Origin: Stenotrophomonas sp. BIO128-Bstrain
GTDB taxonomy: Bacteria; Pseudomonadota; Gammaproteobacteria; Xanthomonadales; Xanthomonadaceae
DNA: 64,000 nt
Assembly (NCBI RefSeq): GCF_030128875.1
Contig: NZ_CP124620.1
Location: 4,262,501 to 4,326,500, forward strand
Direction: 5' to 3'
Part shown: positions 49,170-58,293 of the stretch, one piece after another
How positions within the stretch are numbered: position 1 is the stretch's first letter
Layout of the letters: each line of letters starts with the position of its first letter
Translations under genes and position numbers: made by a program
Notes under the pieces: model-generated
Told to the model about the DNA's origin: nothing
Seen by the model: the letters and a program-made list of their open reading frames with translations, nothing else
The model's database searches: none

Positions 49170-49320
49170 CTACGGCTCCTTGTGATTGGTCAGTGCCGCT
49201 CGAATCTACGCAATCCAGATGACACATCCGCCACCCTGTCGGATTCGACCTTTCGCACTGAGAACTGCGTCAAACATTCACGTCCGACGACCGGCCGGCA
49301 AAAAAATCCGATCGGCTGCC

Positions 49321-49348
49321 CTTGAAAGGGCAGGGGCCAGCACCATCT
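49321..49348 (+). promoter_or_regulatory. sigma-32 promoter of groESL
   Basis: CTTGAAA at 49321-49327, a 13-bp spacer and CACCATCT at 49341-49348: perfect -35 and one mismatch to the -10 CCCCATNT of heat-shock promoters. Start would be near 49356. Confidence 0.82.
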
Positions 49349-49388
49349 CTGCTCTGTCCCGCACCGTCGGGTTTTTTCGTGAGCGTGG

Positions 49389-49415
49389 CTGGCAGTCGCC
49401 CTGTGCGAGTGCTAA
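49389..49415. promoter_or_regulatory. CIRCE-like HrcA operator before groES
   Basis: CTGGCAGTC-N9-GAGTGCTAA: the right arm equals the CIRCE consensus and the left arm matches 6 of 9 (TTAGCACTC), with exactly nine bases between. It lies in the predicted leader, 48 bp before the groES ATG, as in organisms with dual HrcA and sigma-32 control. Confidence 0.75.
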
Positions 49416-49462
49416 CATCGCCAGACTTTCCTAGACCAATCAACAACTTAAAAGGGTCTCAC

Positions 49463-49750
49463 ATGAGCATCAAGCCGCTTCATGACCGCGTCGTAGTCAA
49501 GCCGATCGAAGCCGACGAAATCTCGTCCGGCGGCATCGTGATTCCGGATTCCGCCAAGGAAAAGTCGACCAAGGGTGAAGTCGTGGCCGTCGGCCCGGGC
49601 AAGCCCCTGGACAACGGCAGCGTGCGCGCGCCGTCGCTGAAGGTCGGTGACAAGGTCATCTACGGCCAGTACGCCGGCAGCAGCTACAAGTCCGAAGGCG
49701 TCGAGTTCAAGGTCCTGCGCGAAGACGACATCCTCGCCATCGTCGGCTGA
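49463..49750 (+). CDS. groS: co-chaperonin GroES
   Basis: A 95-residue heptameric lid of the GroEL chamber. ATG 49463 follows [25 protein letters not shown], the mobile loop [20 protein letters not shown] and [22 protein letters not shown] region ([20 protein letters not shown]) are canonical. groEL follows after 91 bp. Confidence 0.98.
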   Translation: MSIKPLHDRVVVKPIEADEISSGGIVIPDSAKEKSTKGEVVAVGPGKPLDNGSVRAPSLKVGDKVIYGQYAGSSYKSEGVEFKVLREDDILAIVG

Positions 49751-49754
49751 GTGA

Positions 49755-51491
<1,737 letters not shown>

Positions 51492-51528
51492 TGTCGCTGC
51501 CGGCCCTCGGTCGGCACACATCGGAGCG

Positions 51529-51554
51529 GTAGGTACCCACCGTTGGTCGGTACC
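51529..51554 (+). repeat. SMAG-like REP variant after groEL
   Basis: GTAGGTACC-CACC-GTT-GGTC-GGTACC: GTAG head and an imperfect palindrome, between the groEL stop and its terminator. Confidence 0.5.
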
Positions 51555-51575
51555 ACCATCCGCCACGGCAGTACG

Positions 51576-51605
51576 AAAAACCCCGCCGGAACGCGGGGTT
51601 TTTTT
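51576..51605 (+). terminator. groESL terminator
   Basis: AAAAACCCCGC-CGGAAC-GCGGGGTTTTTTT: 11-bp stem and T-run, 85 bp after the groEL stop. It can also serve the convergent LysR gene. Confidence 0.95.
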
Positions 51606-51622
51606 GTGCGCGGAGTACCGAC

Positions 51623-52522
51623 TCACAGCGCGCTGGTGGGGGCCTCGACCTCGTCCTGCAGCCAACCCAGGAAGGCTGCGATGGACGGTGTCTCCTCGGC
51701 GCCGGGCAGGGTGACGGCGTAGTACGCAAACCGCGTCGGCCAGGGCTGATCCAGCACCACCGCCAGCCGACCGCTGGCCACTTCGGCGTCCACATACAGA
51801 TCGCGCACCAGCGCGATGCCCTGGCCCGCTTCCGCCGCGCGGATCAGCAGCACGTCATCATCGAAGGCCGGGCCACGCTCGATGCGCGGATCGGCGGGCA
51901 GACCAAGCGCGCGGAACCATAGCGACCAGTCACTGCGATCGGAATCCTGCAGCAGCGGGTACTGCAGGCAGTCCACGGGGGAGTGGATCGGCGGTCCCTC
52001 GGCGAGCAGCGTCGGGCAGGCCACCGGCAACAGCACCGGTGCCGCCAGCGGGCGCGAGACCAGCCCGGGATACTCGCCGAGACCGTGGCGGATCGCGATG
52101 TCGATGCGATCGCGGCGCAGATCCGCCAAGGCCGACGAGGCTTCCACGCGCACCTCGATCTCCGGATGCCGCGCGGTGAAGCGGCCCAGCCGCGGCACCA
52201 GCCAGGCGGCGGCAAAGCTGGGCACGGTGCTGATCGTCAGCGTCTGCCGCGCATGGATGGCGTCCAGCGTCGCCATGCCGTCCTGGATCTGATCGAACGC
52301 ACGCAGCAGCGCAGGGTGCACCTGCGCGCCGGCGGCGGTGAGGGCGACGCCGTGCCGCGTGCGGGTGAAGAGCTCCACGCCGGTGCGCGCCTGCAACAGC
52401 TTGAGCTGCTGGCTGATCGCACCCGGGGTGACGCCCATGACCGCGGCGGCCGCCTTGAGGCTGCCATGTCGTCCGGTTTCGACGAAGGCGCGCAGCGCGA
52501 GGAGGGGAAGGACAGCGCCCAT
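51623..52522 (-). CDS. LysR-family transcriptional regulator (GcvA-like)
   Basis: A 299-residue regulator from ATG 52522 (MGAVLPLLALRAFVETGRHGS). The N-terminal helix-turn-helix (SLKAAAAVMGVTPGAISQQLKLLQ; ELFTRTRHGVALTAAG) and a type 2 periplasmic-binding effector domain (TISTVPSFAAAWLVPRLGRFTARHPEIEV; DIAIRHGLGEYPGL; IRAAEAGQGIALVRDLYV) place it in the GcvA-like subgroup. It is divergent from a glutathione transferase and a flavin monooxygenase, its probable targets. The inducer is unknown. ACGATAAATCGT (52551-52562) in the 220-bp gap is a possible binding half. Confidence 0.92.
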   Translation of the reverse strand: MGAVLPLLALRAFVETGRHGSLKAAAAVMGVTPGAISQQLKLLQARTGVELFTRTRHGVALTAAGAQVHPALLRAFDQIQDGMATLDAIHARQTLTISTVPSFAAAWLVPRLGRFTARHPEIEVRVEASSALADLRRDRIDIAIRHGLGEYPGLVSRPLAAPVLLPVACPTLLAEGPPIHSPVDCLQYPLLQDSDRSDWSLWFRALGLPADPRIERGPAFDDDVLLIRAAEAGQGIALVRDLYVDAEVASGRLAVVLDQPWPTRFAYYAVTLPGAEETPSIAAFLGWLQDEVEAPTSAL

Positions 52523-52742
52523 GACGTTAGATTTTCTCTCTTGAGCAAGCACGATAAATCGTTCTACAGCAGGCAACGGACTGCGTAGCATCGTGATCAT
52601 GTTGATTCACGACGGTTTAGTCCAGCTGCATTGCATGAACTCCACCAATGCGCCCGCAGCCGGCATGCGCTGCCATCGCGGCGTGGCGTCGTGACGTGAC
52701 GTGACCTCCCTCCGCCATCCATCCCCTGCCAAGGAGACCCGC

Positions 52743-53378
52743 ATGTCCCCAGCGTCGCTGCACCTGTACACCGACAGCTCGCCCAACGGCTTCAAGATCA
52801 CCATCGCGCTGGAAGAGCTCGGCATCCCTTACGTGCTGCATCACGTGCGCATCGACGCCGGTGAGCACCGCCATCCCGATTTCCTTCGGCTGCATCCACA
52901 CGGCCGCATTCCGGTGCTGGTCGACGAGGCAACCGGTGTCACGGTGTTCGAATCCGCCGCCATCCTGCTGTATCTGGCCGAGCAGAGCGGACGGCTGTTG
53001 CCCGACGCGCCACGCTCGCGCTCGGAGGCCATCACCTGGTTGATGTTCCACTCGGCCAGCGTCGGGCCGATCCTTGGGCAGCGCGTGCACTTCGAGATGT
53101 TCGCCGACGCGCCCTACGCACCCGCCATCGAACGCTACCGGCGCCTGAGCGCCGAGTTCTTCGCCACCCTGGACCAGCGCCTCACAGGCCGCTCATGGCT
53201 GGCAGGCGAGGCGTACTCCATCGCCGATATCGCCGGCTATGGCTGGACCCATATCGCCCGGCTCATCGGCTTCGATTTCAGCGCCTACCCGCACCTGAGT
53301 GCGTGGCACGCGCGCATGTCGCAGCGGCCCGCCGTACAGCGTGGGGTGCTGCTCCCCGAACCGGCCACCGGCCCCTGA
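52743..53378 (+). CDS. glutathione S-transferase (YfcG/Ure2-like)
   Basis: A 211-residue GST starting at ATG 52743 with AAGGAG upstream. The N-terminal thioredoxin-fold has LYTDSSPNGFKITIALEELG, HPHGRIPVLVDEATGV and FESAAILLYLAE; the C-terminal all-helical domain contains SWLAGEAYSIADIAGYGWT. The Nu-class pattern (Thr/Asn near TDSSPNG) suggests disulfide-bond reductase or peroxidase activity rather than conjugation. It probably shares a transcript with the monooxygenase gene 16 bp downstream. Confidence 0.9.
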   Translation: MSPASLHLYTDSSPNGFKITIALEELGIPYVLHHVRIDAGEHRHPDFLRLHPHGRIPVLVDEATGVTVFESAAILLYLAEQSGRLLPDAPRSRSEAITWLMFHSASVGPILGQRVHFEMFADAPYAPAIERYRRLSAEFFATLDQRLTGRSWLAGEAYSIADIAGYGWTHIARLIGFDFSAYPHLSAWHARMSQRPAVQRGVLLPEPATGP

Positions 53379-53394
53379 CCCAGGAACGACCACG

Positions 53395-54444
53395 ATGACC
53401 CTGTTGACTGATATCACCCCGATGCAGGCGCCACTGACCGGCGCATCCGCACCGACGTTCGCCCGCCATGCCGGTTACCAGCGCATGTTCCGCGAGGGGG
53501 CGCTGACGCTGGGTGTGTTCCTGCCCCTGCGCTTCTATCAAGGCGACATGCAGGTGCTGGCCGGGCAGGCGGATCTGGTGAGCCAGCTCGACCGTGACGG
53601 CTTCGCTGCGGCCTGGGTGCGCGATGTGCCGCTGTTCGATCCTCTGTTCGGCGATGCCGGGCAGGTGTTCGATCCGTTTACCTATCTGGCCTTCCTGGCG
53701 GCACGCACGAAGCGGCTGGCGCTGGCCACAGGCAGTGCGATCTTCTCGCTGCGCCACCCGATCGATCTGGCCAAGTCGGCCACCACCATCGACCAGCTGT
53801 CCGGTGGGCGCCTGGTGCTGGGCATCGCCTCCGGCGATCGTCCGGTCGAGTTCCCCGCGTACGGTCTGGAGCATGCCGACCGCGGCCACCGCTTCGCCGA
53901 TTCGGTGCTGTACGTCAGGCAGCTGATGCAGCACGGTCCCTTGCATATCGACTCGCCACTGGGCGCGCTGCAGGGCGTAGAGCTGTTGCCCAAGCCGGTG
54001 GCCGGGGCGATTCCCCTGCTGGTGACCGGCACCTCGCGCCAGACACTGGACTGGGTCGGGCAGCATGCCGATGGTTGGCTGACCTATCCCGAGGCAACCC
54101 ATCACGCGGGCGGACCGCGGCGCCTGGCCGACAAGATCCAGGCATGGCGCCGTCTCATCCCCGACGGTGGCTTCCGCCCGCATGTCACCAACGAATGGCT
54201 GGATCTGGTCGAGGACCCGAACCATCCCCGCACGCCGCTCAATAGCGGCTACACGCTGAGAACCGGCCGCAACGGATTGATCGATCTGCTGGGCGAGTGG
54301 CAGCGTGCCGGCGTGAACCATGCTGCGCTGGGCATCCAGTTCTCGCAGCGCCCGGCGGGCGAGGTGCTGCAGGAACTGGCCGAGTACGTACTGCCGTTGT
54401 TTCCTTCGCATGACGGGGCGCTGCCGGCTGGCACGCGCTGGTAG
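53395..54444 (+). CDS. luciferase-like (LLM class) flavin monooxygenase
   Basis: A 349-residue bacterial-luciferase-fold oxidoreductase from ATG 53395. Family features: TLGVFLPLRFYQGDMQ, DGFAAAWVRDVPLFDP, GQVFDPFTYLAFLAARTKRLALATGSAIFSLRHPIDLAKSA, DQLSGGRLVLGIASGDRP, and TGTSRQTLDWVGQHADGWLTYP. The enzyme would use reduced FMN (or F420 in other taxa) and oxygen; the substrate is unknown. With the GST and LysR it may detoxify a xenobiotic or organosulfur compound. Confidence 0.9.
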   Translation: MTLLTDITPMQAPLTGASAPTFARHAGYQRMFREGALTLGVFLPLRFYQGDMQVLAGQADLVSQLDRDGFAAAWVRDVPLFDPLFGDAGQVFDPFTYLAFLAARTKRLALATGSAIFSLRHPIDLAKSATTIDQLSGGRLVLGIASGDRPVEFPAYGLEHADRGHRFADSVLYVRQLMQHGPLHIDSPLGALQGVELLPKPVAGAIPLLVTGTSRQTLDWVGQHADGWLTYPEATHHAGGPRRLADKIQAWRRLIPDGGFRPHVTNEWLDLVEDPNHPRTPLNSGYTLRTGRNGLIDLLGEWQRAGVNHAALGIQFSQRPAGEVLQELAEYVLPLFPSHDGALPAGTRW

Positions 54445-54485
54445 GCATGCCCTCCGCTCCGCCATGCGGGGCGGCGCGGCATGTG

Positions 54486-54770
54486 TCAGGCCGGAGAACG
54501 CCCCGCGCGCCGACGCTCGCGCCAAGCGAGGCCGAGATGCGCAAGCAGGAAGGACAGTGCGCCGCCCACCAACATTCCCTGCGCGTACGCCATGGGCAGC
54601 CATATCGCTGCCGCCGCGCCGAGCGCCATGCCGACCAGGCTGACGGCGGCGGCAACGCGTTGCCGCGCCAGGTGCTGCGCCTGCGCACGCTGACGTTGCT
54701 GGACGGCCTCGCGCTTGTCGTCCGGCCGCAGGATGGCCTCGGCGATCGCGTCAGCTTGGGAAGGGGTCAT
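54486..54770 (-). CDS. small two-TM membrane protein
   Basis: A 94-residue protein from ATG 54770, with AAGGATG upstream. A charged N-terminal segment (TPSQADAIAEAILRPDDKREAVQQRQRAQAQ) precedes two TMs (VAAAVSLVGMALGAAAAIWLPM and GMLVGGALSFLLAHLGLAW) and a short basic end. No family is recognised with certainty. It stands alone, convergent with the monooxygenase gene. Confidence 0.75.
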   Translation of the reverse strand: MTPSQADAIAEAILRPDDKREAVQQRQRAQAQHLARQRVAAAVSLVGMALGAAAAIWLPMAYAQGMLVGGALSFLLAHLGLAWRERRRAGRSPA

Positions 54771-54865
54771 CTACGCATCCTTGTGGTTGATCCTGGCCCG
54801 GATCTTCGCCTGTCATCGGGGCGAGGTAAAAGCGCGGCGGGGTGTCAGACAAGTCGCAGGAGCGG

Positions 54866-54871
54866 TATAAT
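54866..54871 (+). promoter_or_regulatory. -10 box of marR operon
   Basis: TATAAT, a perfect -10 in the extended context GGTATAATTAG, 30 bp before the MarR-type start; the -35 (TGTCAG, 54843-54848) is weak. AATTAG and TACTATT flank CCGCCG just downstream and might form a MarR operator. Confidence 0.6.
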
Positions 54872-54901
54872 TAGCCGCCGTACTATTCCGGATCCGCCTG
54901 C

Positions 54902-55396
54902 ATGCTGGAAATCAAACACCAGGCTTTCCTGACCGAACTGGCGCGACGTGGCCAGCCGGATACGGGGGAATTGGCGCTGTGTTTCCAGGTGCTGTCGCTG
55001 GCCAGCGCGATCGACCAGGACTGCGCGAGTCGTCTGGCACCGCTGGGCCTGAGCGAAGGGCGTTTCGTGCTCCTGTTCCTGCTGCGCGGTGCGGATACGG
55101 CCTTGTCGCCCCACCAATTGGCCGAGCGCGCCGGCGTCACCCGTGCCACCGTTACCGGCCTGCTGGATGGCCTGGAGCGCGAACACCTGGTGAGCCGCCA
55201 CAGTGATCCGGATGACAAACGCCGCATCCATGTACGGCTGACCCCGGCGGGTCAGGCACTCGCTGCGCAACTGTTCGACCAGCAGACCGACTGGATCGCC
55301 TCGCTGTTCGCCGACATCAGCCCCAGGGAACGGCGCACGCTTAGCACGCTGTTGCAACGCGTGTGGTCGCGCACTGACGCAGGACGTGCCGCATGA
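54902..55396 (+). CDS. MarR-family regulator
   Basis: A 164-residue winged-helix repressor from ATG 54902. The dimerisation helices (LCFQVLSLASAIDQDCASRLAPLGLSEG), the recognition helix (SPHQLAERAGVTRATVTGLLDGLEREHLVSRHSDPDDKRRIHVRLT) and the C-terminal helix are typical. It is the first gene of a unit with an AlkC-like DNA-repair protein (ATGA overlap) and a small protein, so it may sense a DNA-damaging or reactive compound (inference). Confidence 0.93.
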   Translation: MLEIKHQAFLTELARRGQPDTGELALCFQVLSLASAIDQDCASRLAPLGLSEGRFVLLFLLRGADTALSPHQLAERAGVTRATVTGLLDGLEREHLVSRHSDPDDKRRIHVRLTPAGQALAAQLFDQQTDWIASLFADISPRERRTLSTLLQRVWSRTDAGRAA

Positions 55397-56133
55397 AACC
55401 GCCCGTCACCCGCGAGCGACGCGGACAGCTGGATCGCGGTGAAGCCGAAGCCACGCATCTGACCGAAGTGCTGGCCGTCGATTTCGCCAAGCTGATGGCC
55501 AATGTCGCCCCTGATTTGCCCGCGTCGGCGATCACCCCGATGCGCAACGCTGCCAAGCGCGGCATCACCCTGCGCATGCAGGGCGCCGCCACGCTGCTGC
55601 GCGTGCACGGACACGGCGATCACGCGCGGTGGTCGCGCCATGCCAGTGACACGGTACGTGGCTGGGCCTGCTATCTGATTGGTAGCGACCCGGGGTTGTC
55701 ACTGGAGCACAAGCTGGATGCGCTGCGCGCGCTGGCCGATGACGCACACTTCGGCGTGCGCGAGTGGGCGTGGCTGGCCGTGCGTCCGCATATCGTGTCC
55801 GAACCGCTGCGGGTGCTCACGCACGTGCACGGCTGGACCACCGACGCCTCGCCCAACGTGCGCCGCTTCGCCTGCGAAGCGCTGCGACCGCGGGGTGTTT
55901 GGGCAGCCCACATCGCGCTGTTCAAGCAGGAACCACAGCACGCCCTGCCGCTGCTGCAGGCGCTGTGCTGCGATGCCTCGCGCTACGTGCAGGATTCGGT
56001 CGGCAACTGGCTGAACGATGCGGGCAAAAGCCAGCCTGACTGGGTCCGCGCGCTGTGCAGCGAATGGCAGCAGCACCACGCCGATGATCCGGCCAACACC
56101 TATATCCGCAAGCGCGCACTGCGCTCGCTCTGA
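55393..56133 (+). CDS. AlkC-like DNA alkylation repair protein
   Basis: A 246-residue HEAT-like-repeat protein. The pattern SPNVRRFACEALRPRGVWAAHI, DASRYVQDSVGNWLNDAGKSQPDWV and YIRKRALRSL matches AlkC-type (COG4335) 3-methyladenine DNA glycosylases, although the catalytic residues cannot be verified by eye. AlkC/AlkD enzymes excise N3-alkylated bases. Translation is coupled to the MarR gene by an ATGA overlap, making the repair function inducible by whatever that regulator senses. Confidence 0.83.
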   Translation: MKPPVTRERRGQLDRGEAEATHLTEVLAVDFAKLMANVAPDLPASAITPMRNAAKRGITLRMQGAATLLRVHGHGDHARWSRHASDTVRGWACYLIGSDPGLSLEHKLDALRALADDAHFGVREWAWLAVRPHIVSEPLRVLTHVHGWTTDASPNVRRFACEALRPRGVWAAHIALFKQEPQHALPLLQALCCDASRYVQDSVGNWLNDAGKSQPDWVRALCSEWQQHHADDPANTYIRKRALRSL

Positions 56134-56147
56134 CCTCAAGGAATGCC

Positions 56148-56495
56148 ATGTCGCACATGTTGATCGAGCTCTACACCGCCACCCCCGCCTGGACCGCGCT
56201 GGACCCGGTGTCGCGCGGGGCGTTCTTCGCCCGCATCGGCGCCGGCATGCAGCACGTGGATCCGGCCCGCATCACGCCGGTGGCGATGGGCCGCATCGAA
56301 CAGGACGTTCCGCACACCACGGCCGAGCAGTTCTATGCGGTGTGGCAGTGCGCCGAACGGCTCGATGCCGATGCCTTGCTGGCCGCGATCGGCGCTACCG
56401 GGTGGCACGAGTACTTCACCACGACGCACGCGGTGGGGGCAGCAGGCACGCTGCAGCAGCACCTGGCCGAGCTGGCGGCGTTGCCGCGGGGGTGA
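56148..56495 (+). CDS. small protein of unknown function (DUF6616-like)
   Basis: A 115-residue soluble protein (MSHMLIELYTATPAWTALDP; ARITPVAMGRIEQDVPHTTAEQFYAVWQC). The start MSHxLIELYT and the conserved Phe-Tyr-Ala-Val-Trp segment resemble small dimeric alpha/beta-barrel-like families such as DUF6616; this is tentative. It follows the AlkC-like gene by 14 bp and is probably the third gene of the MarR operon. Confidence 0.7.
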   Translation: MSHMLIELYTATPAWTALDPVSRGAFFARIGAGMQHVDPARITPVAMGRIEQDVPHTTAEQFYAVWQCAERLDADALLAAIGATGWHEYFTTTHAVGAAGTLQQHLAELAALPRG

Positions 56496-56550
56496 GCGCA
56501 CCGCTCGCGGGGAGGGGCCTGAACCGATGCCGCAGTTGCGAATGAAACAG

Positions 56551-56579
56551 TTGGCACCTCCAAACCCCTGTGTTATCAA
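56551..56579 (+). promoter_or_regulatory. putative aroG promoter
   Basis: TTGGCA (56551-56556), a 17-bp spacer and TATCAA (56574-56579). Transcription would start near 56586, almost at the leader-peptide ATG (56589), so the leader may be translated leaderless; no ribosome-binding site is seen before it. Confidence 0.55.
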
Positions 56580-56588
56580 TACTCCCCA

Positions 56589-56669
56589 ATGAACGCACGC
56601 CCCGCCAATTCCTACTTTTGGTATTACTTTCCGAAGCCACCGGCGGAGGAAGGCATGCGCTCACCCTGA
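56589..56669 (+). CDS. aroG leader peptide (aromatic-codon attenuator)
   Basis: A 26-codon frame reading MNARPANSYFWYYFPKPPAE then EGMRSP and TGA. Codons 9-14 are Tyr-Phe-Trp-Tyr-Tyr-Phe, a run hardly expected by chance in a short frame directly before a terminator and the first enzyme of aromatic biosynthesis. Ribosome stalling there when charged tRNA-Phe, tRNA-Tyr or tRNA-Trp is scarce should control the downstream hairpins. CCCGCC (56601-56606) can pair with GGCGG (56642-56646), and GGCGG can alternatively pair with CCGCC (56697-56701) inside the terminator stem, the antiterminator. Confidence 0.82.
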   Translation: MNARPANSYFWYYFPKPPAEEGMRSP

Positions 56670-56692
56670 AGAAACCTTCAGACGCATTCCCG

Positions 56693-56722
56693 AAAGCCGC
56701 CAGCGCACCTGGCGGCTTTTTT
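56693..56722 (+). terminator. aroG attenuator terminator
   Basis: AAAGCCGCCAG-CGCAC-CTGGCGGCTTTTTT: an 11-bp perfect stem, 5-nt loop and T-run located before, not after, aroG. It is 24 bp after the leader-peptide stop, as in trp/phe attenuators. Confidence 0.93.
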
Positions 56723-56767
56723 GTTGCCGCCGCGCTGGGGACCCCCACTTCCAAGGAGTTTTCCCCC

Positions 56768-57841
56768 ATGCCCCCGCACACCGATGACCTGCGCATCCGC
56801 AAGATCGAACCGTTGACCCCGCCGGCCCAGCTGCTGGCCATGCTGCCCTGCGACGATGAAGCCTCCGATACGGTCAGCGCCTCGCGCACGGCCCTGCACG
56901 AGATCCTGCACGGCCGCGATGACCGCCTGGCGGTAGTGATCGGCCCGTGCTCGATCCATGACCCGGTGGCCGCCATCGAATACGCTCAGCGCCTCAAGCC
57001 GCTGCGCGATGCCTACGCCGACGAGCTGGAAATCGTCATGCGCGTGTACTTCGAGAAGCCCCGCACCACGGTGGGCTGGAAGGGCCTGATCAACGATCCG
57101 GACCTGGACGGCAGCTTCAACATCAACAAGGGCCTGCGCGTGGCGCGCGGTCTGCTGCGCGACATCAACAAGCTCGGCCTGCCGGCCGGCGTTGAATTCC
57201 TCGACGTGATCTCGCCGCAGTACATCGCCGACCTGGTCGCCTGGGGCGCGATCGGCGCGCGGACCACCGAAAGCCAGGTGCATCGCGAACTGGCATCGGG
57301 ATTGTCGTGCCCGGTCGGGTTCAAGAACGGCACCGACGGCAACATCAAGATCGCTGCCGATGCGATTGGTGCGGCCTCCAACCCGCATCACTTCCTGTCG
57401 GTGACCAAGGAAGGCGGCACCGCCATCGTGGCCACCGCCGGCAACCCGGACTGTCACGTGATCCTGCGCGGCGGCAAGACGCCGAACTACGATGCCGACC
57501 ACGTGGAAGCGACCAGCCAGACGCTGGCCAAGTCGCACCTGGCCGCACGCATCATGATCGATGCCAGCCACGCCAACAGCAGCAAGAATCCGGAGAACCA
57601 GCCCAAGGTCATCGCCGACATCAACGCGCAGCTGGCCAATGGCGAAGAGCGCATCGTCGGCGTCATGGTGGAGAGTCATCTGGTGGCCGGCCGGCAGGAC
57701 CTGGTGGACGGCCAGCCGCTGACCTACGGCCAGAGCATCACCGATGGCTGCATCGGCTGGGACAGCTCGCTGGCGGTGCTGGAGAGCCTTGCCGAGGCAG
57801 TGCGGGCACGGCGGGCGGCGCGGATCAGCGAGGCGGCGTAA
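56768..57841 (+). CDS. aroG: DAHP synthase (type I, AroFGH family)
   Basis: A 357-residue 3-deoxy-D-arabino-heptulosonate-7-phosphate synthase, the first committed enzyme of the shikimate pathway (PEP plus erythrose 4-phosphate). ATG 56768 follows AAGGAG. Motifs: VVIGPCSIHDPVAA (metal Cys), MRVYFEKPRTTVGWKGLIND, GSFNINKGLRVARGLL, GARTTESQVHRELASGLSCPVGFKNGTDG, IMIDASHANSSKNP, and IVGVMVESHLVAGRQ. Feedback class cannot be decided by eye. An aromatic attenuator precedes it. aroQ of the same pathway lies at 29562-30011 on the other strand. Confidence 0.96.
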   Translation: MPPHTDDLRIRKIEPLTPPAQLLAMLPCDDEASDTVSASRTALHEILHGRDDRLAVVIGPCSIHDPVAAIEYAQRLKPLRDAYADELEIVMRVYFEKPRTTVGWKGLINDPDLDGSFNINKGLRVARGLLRDINKLGLPAGVEFLDVISPQYIADLVAWGAIGARTTESQVHRELASGLSCPVGFKNGTDGNIKIAADAIGAASNPHHFLSVTKEGGTAIVATAGNPDCHVILRGGKTPNYDADHVEATSQTLAKSHLAARIMIDASHANSSKNPENQPKVIADINAQLANGEERIVGVMVESHLVAGRQDLVDGQPLTYGQSITDGCIGWDSSLAVLESLAEAVRARRAARISEAA

Positions 57842-57850
57842 CGGGTGGAG

Positions 57851-57871
57851 GCGCCCCCATTCGCGGGGCGC
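57851..57871 (+). terminator. hairpin after aroG
   Basis: GCGCCCC/GGGGCGC (57851-57857, 57865-57871), 10 bp after the aroG stop, without a T-run. Confidence 0.4.
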
Positions 57872-57963
57872 TCAGGCCTACGGTTTTCCGGGGAAACTCC
57901 CGATTTTCCATGGAGAGCCAACGGATTACCCTTGCCTTACGATCTGAGAAGAGGGGGGAGCCG

Positions 57964-58001
57964 TTGAGCGATCATCCAGTTGTGTGTACATTGTATGCAC
58001 A
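57964..58001 (+). promoter_or_regulatory. promoter and operator of DUF1778-GNAT pair
   Basis: TTGAGC (57964-57969), 17 bp, TACATT (57987-57992). The -10 overlaps TGTGTACA-TTG-TATGCACA (57983-58001), an imperfect palindrome well placed for autorepression by the antitoxin-toxin complex, as in TacAT-type systems. Confidence 0.6.
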
Positions 58002-58020
58002 GACCTCCGGAGCGCCTCCC

Positions 58021-58290
58021 GTGGCCCTCGCCAGCAAAGTCATCAACTTCCGGGCGCCCGCCGACAAGCAGGCGCTGATCGACCGCGCCGTTGAGGTTAC
58101 CGGGGTGAGCCGAACCGAGTTCATTCTGGATGCTGCCTGTGAGAAGGCGCGGGAGGTACTCGCGGACCAGACACAGTTCTCCCTGGATCCTCAGCAGCTG
58201 CGACGCTTTAATGCGTTGCTGGATGCACCGCTGGAAAACAACGCGGCCATCAGGAAACTGTTGAGCACGCCTGCACCCTGGGAGCGCTGA
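58021..58290 (+). CDS. DUF1778 (TacA-type) antitoxin
   Basis: An 89-residue ribbon-helix-helix antitoxin. The start is GTG 58021 with GGAG 8 bases upstream. The N-terminal DNA-binding part (KVINFRAPADKQALIDRAVEVTGVSRTEFILDAACEKAREVL) is the DUF1778 signature. The C-terminal LDPQQLRRFNALLDAPLENN is the toxin-binding tail. It neutralises the GNAT toxin encoded 3 bp downstream and probably represses the shared promoter. Confidence 0.93.
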   Translation: MALASKVINFRAPADKQALIDRAVEVTGVSRTEFILDAACEKAREVLADQTQFSLDPQQLRRFNALLDAPLENNAAIRKLLSTPAPWER

Positions 58291-58293
58291 GCG

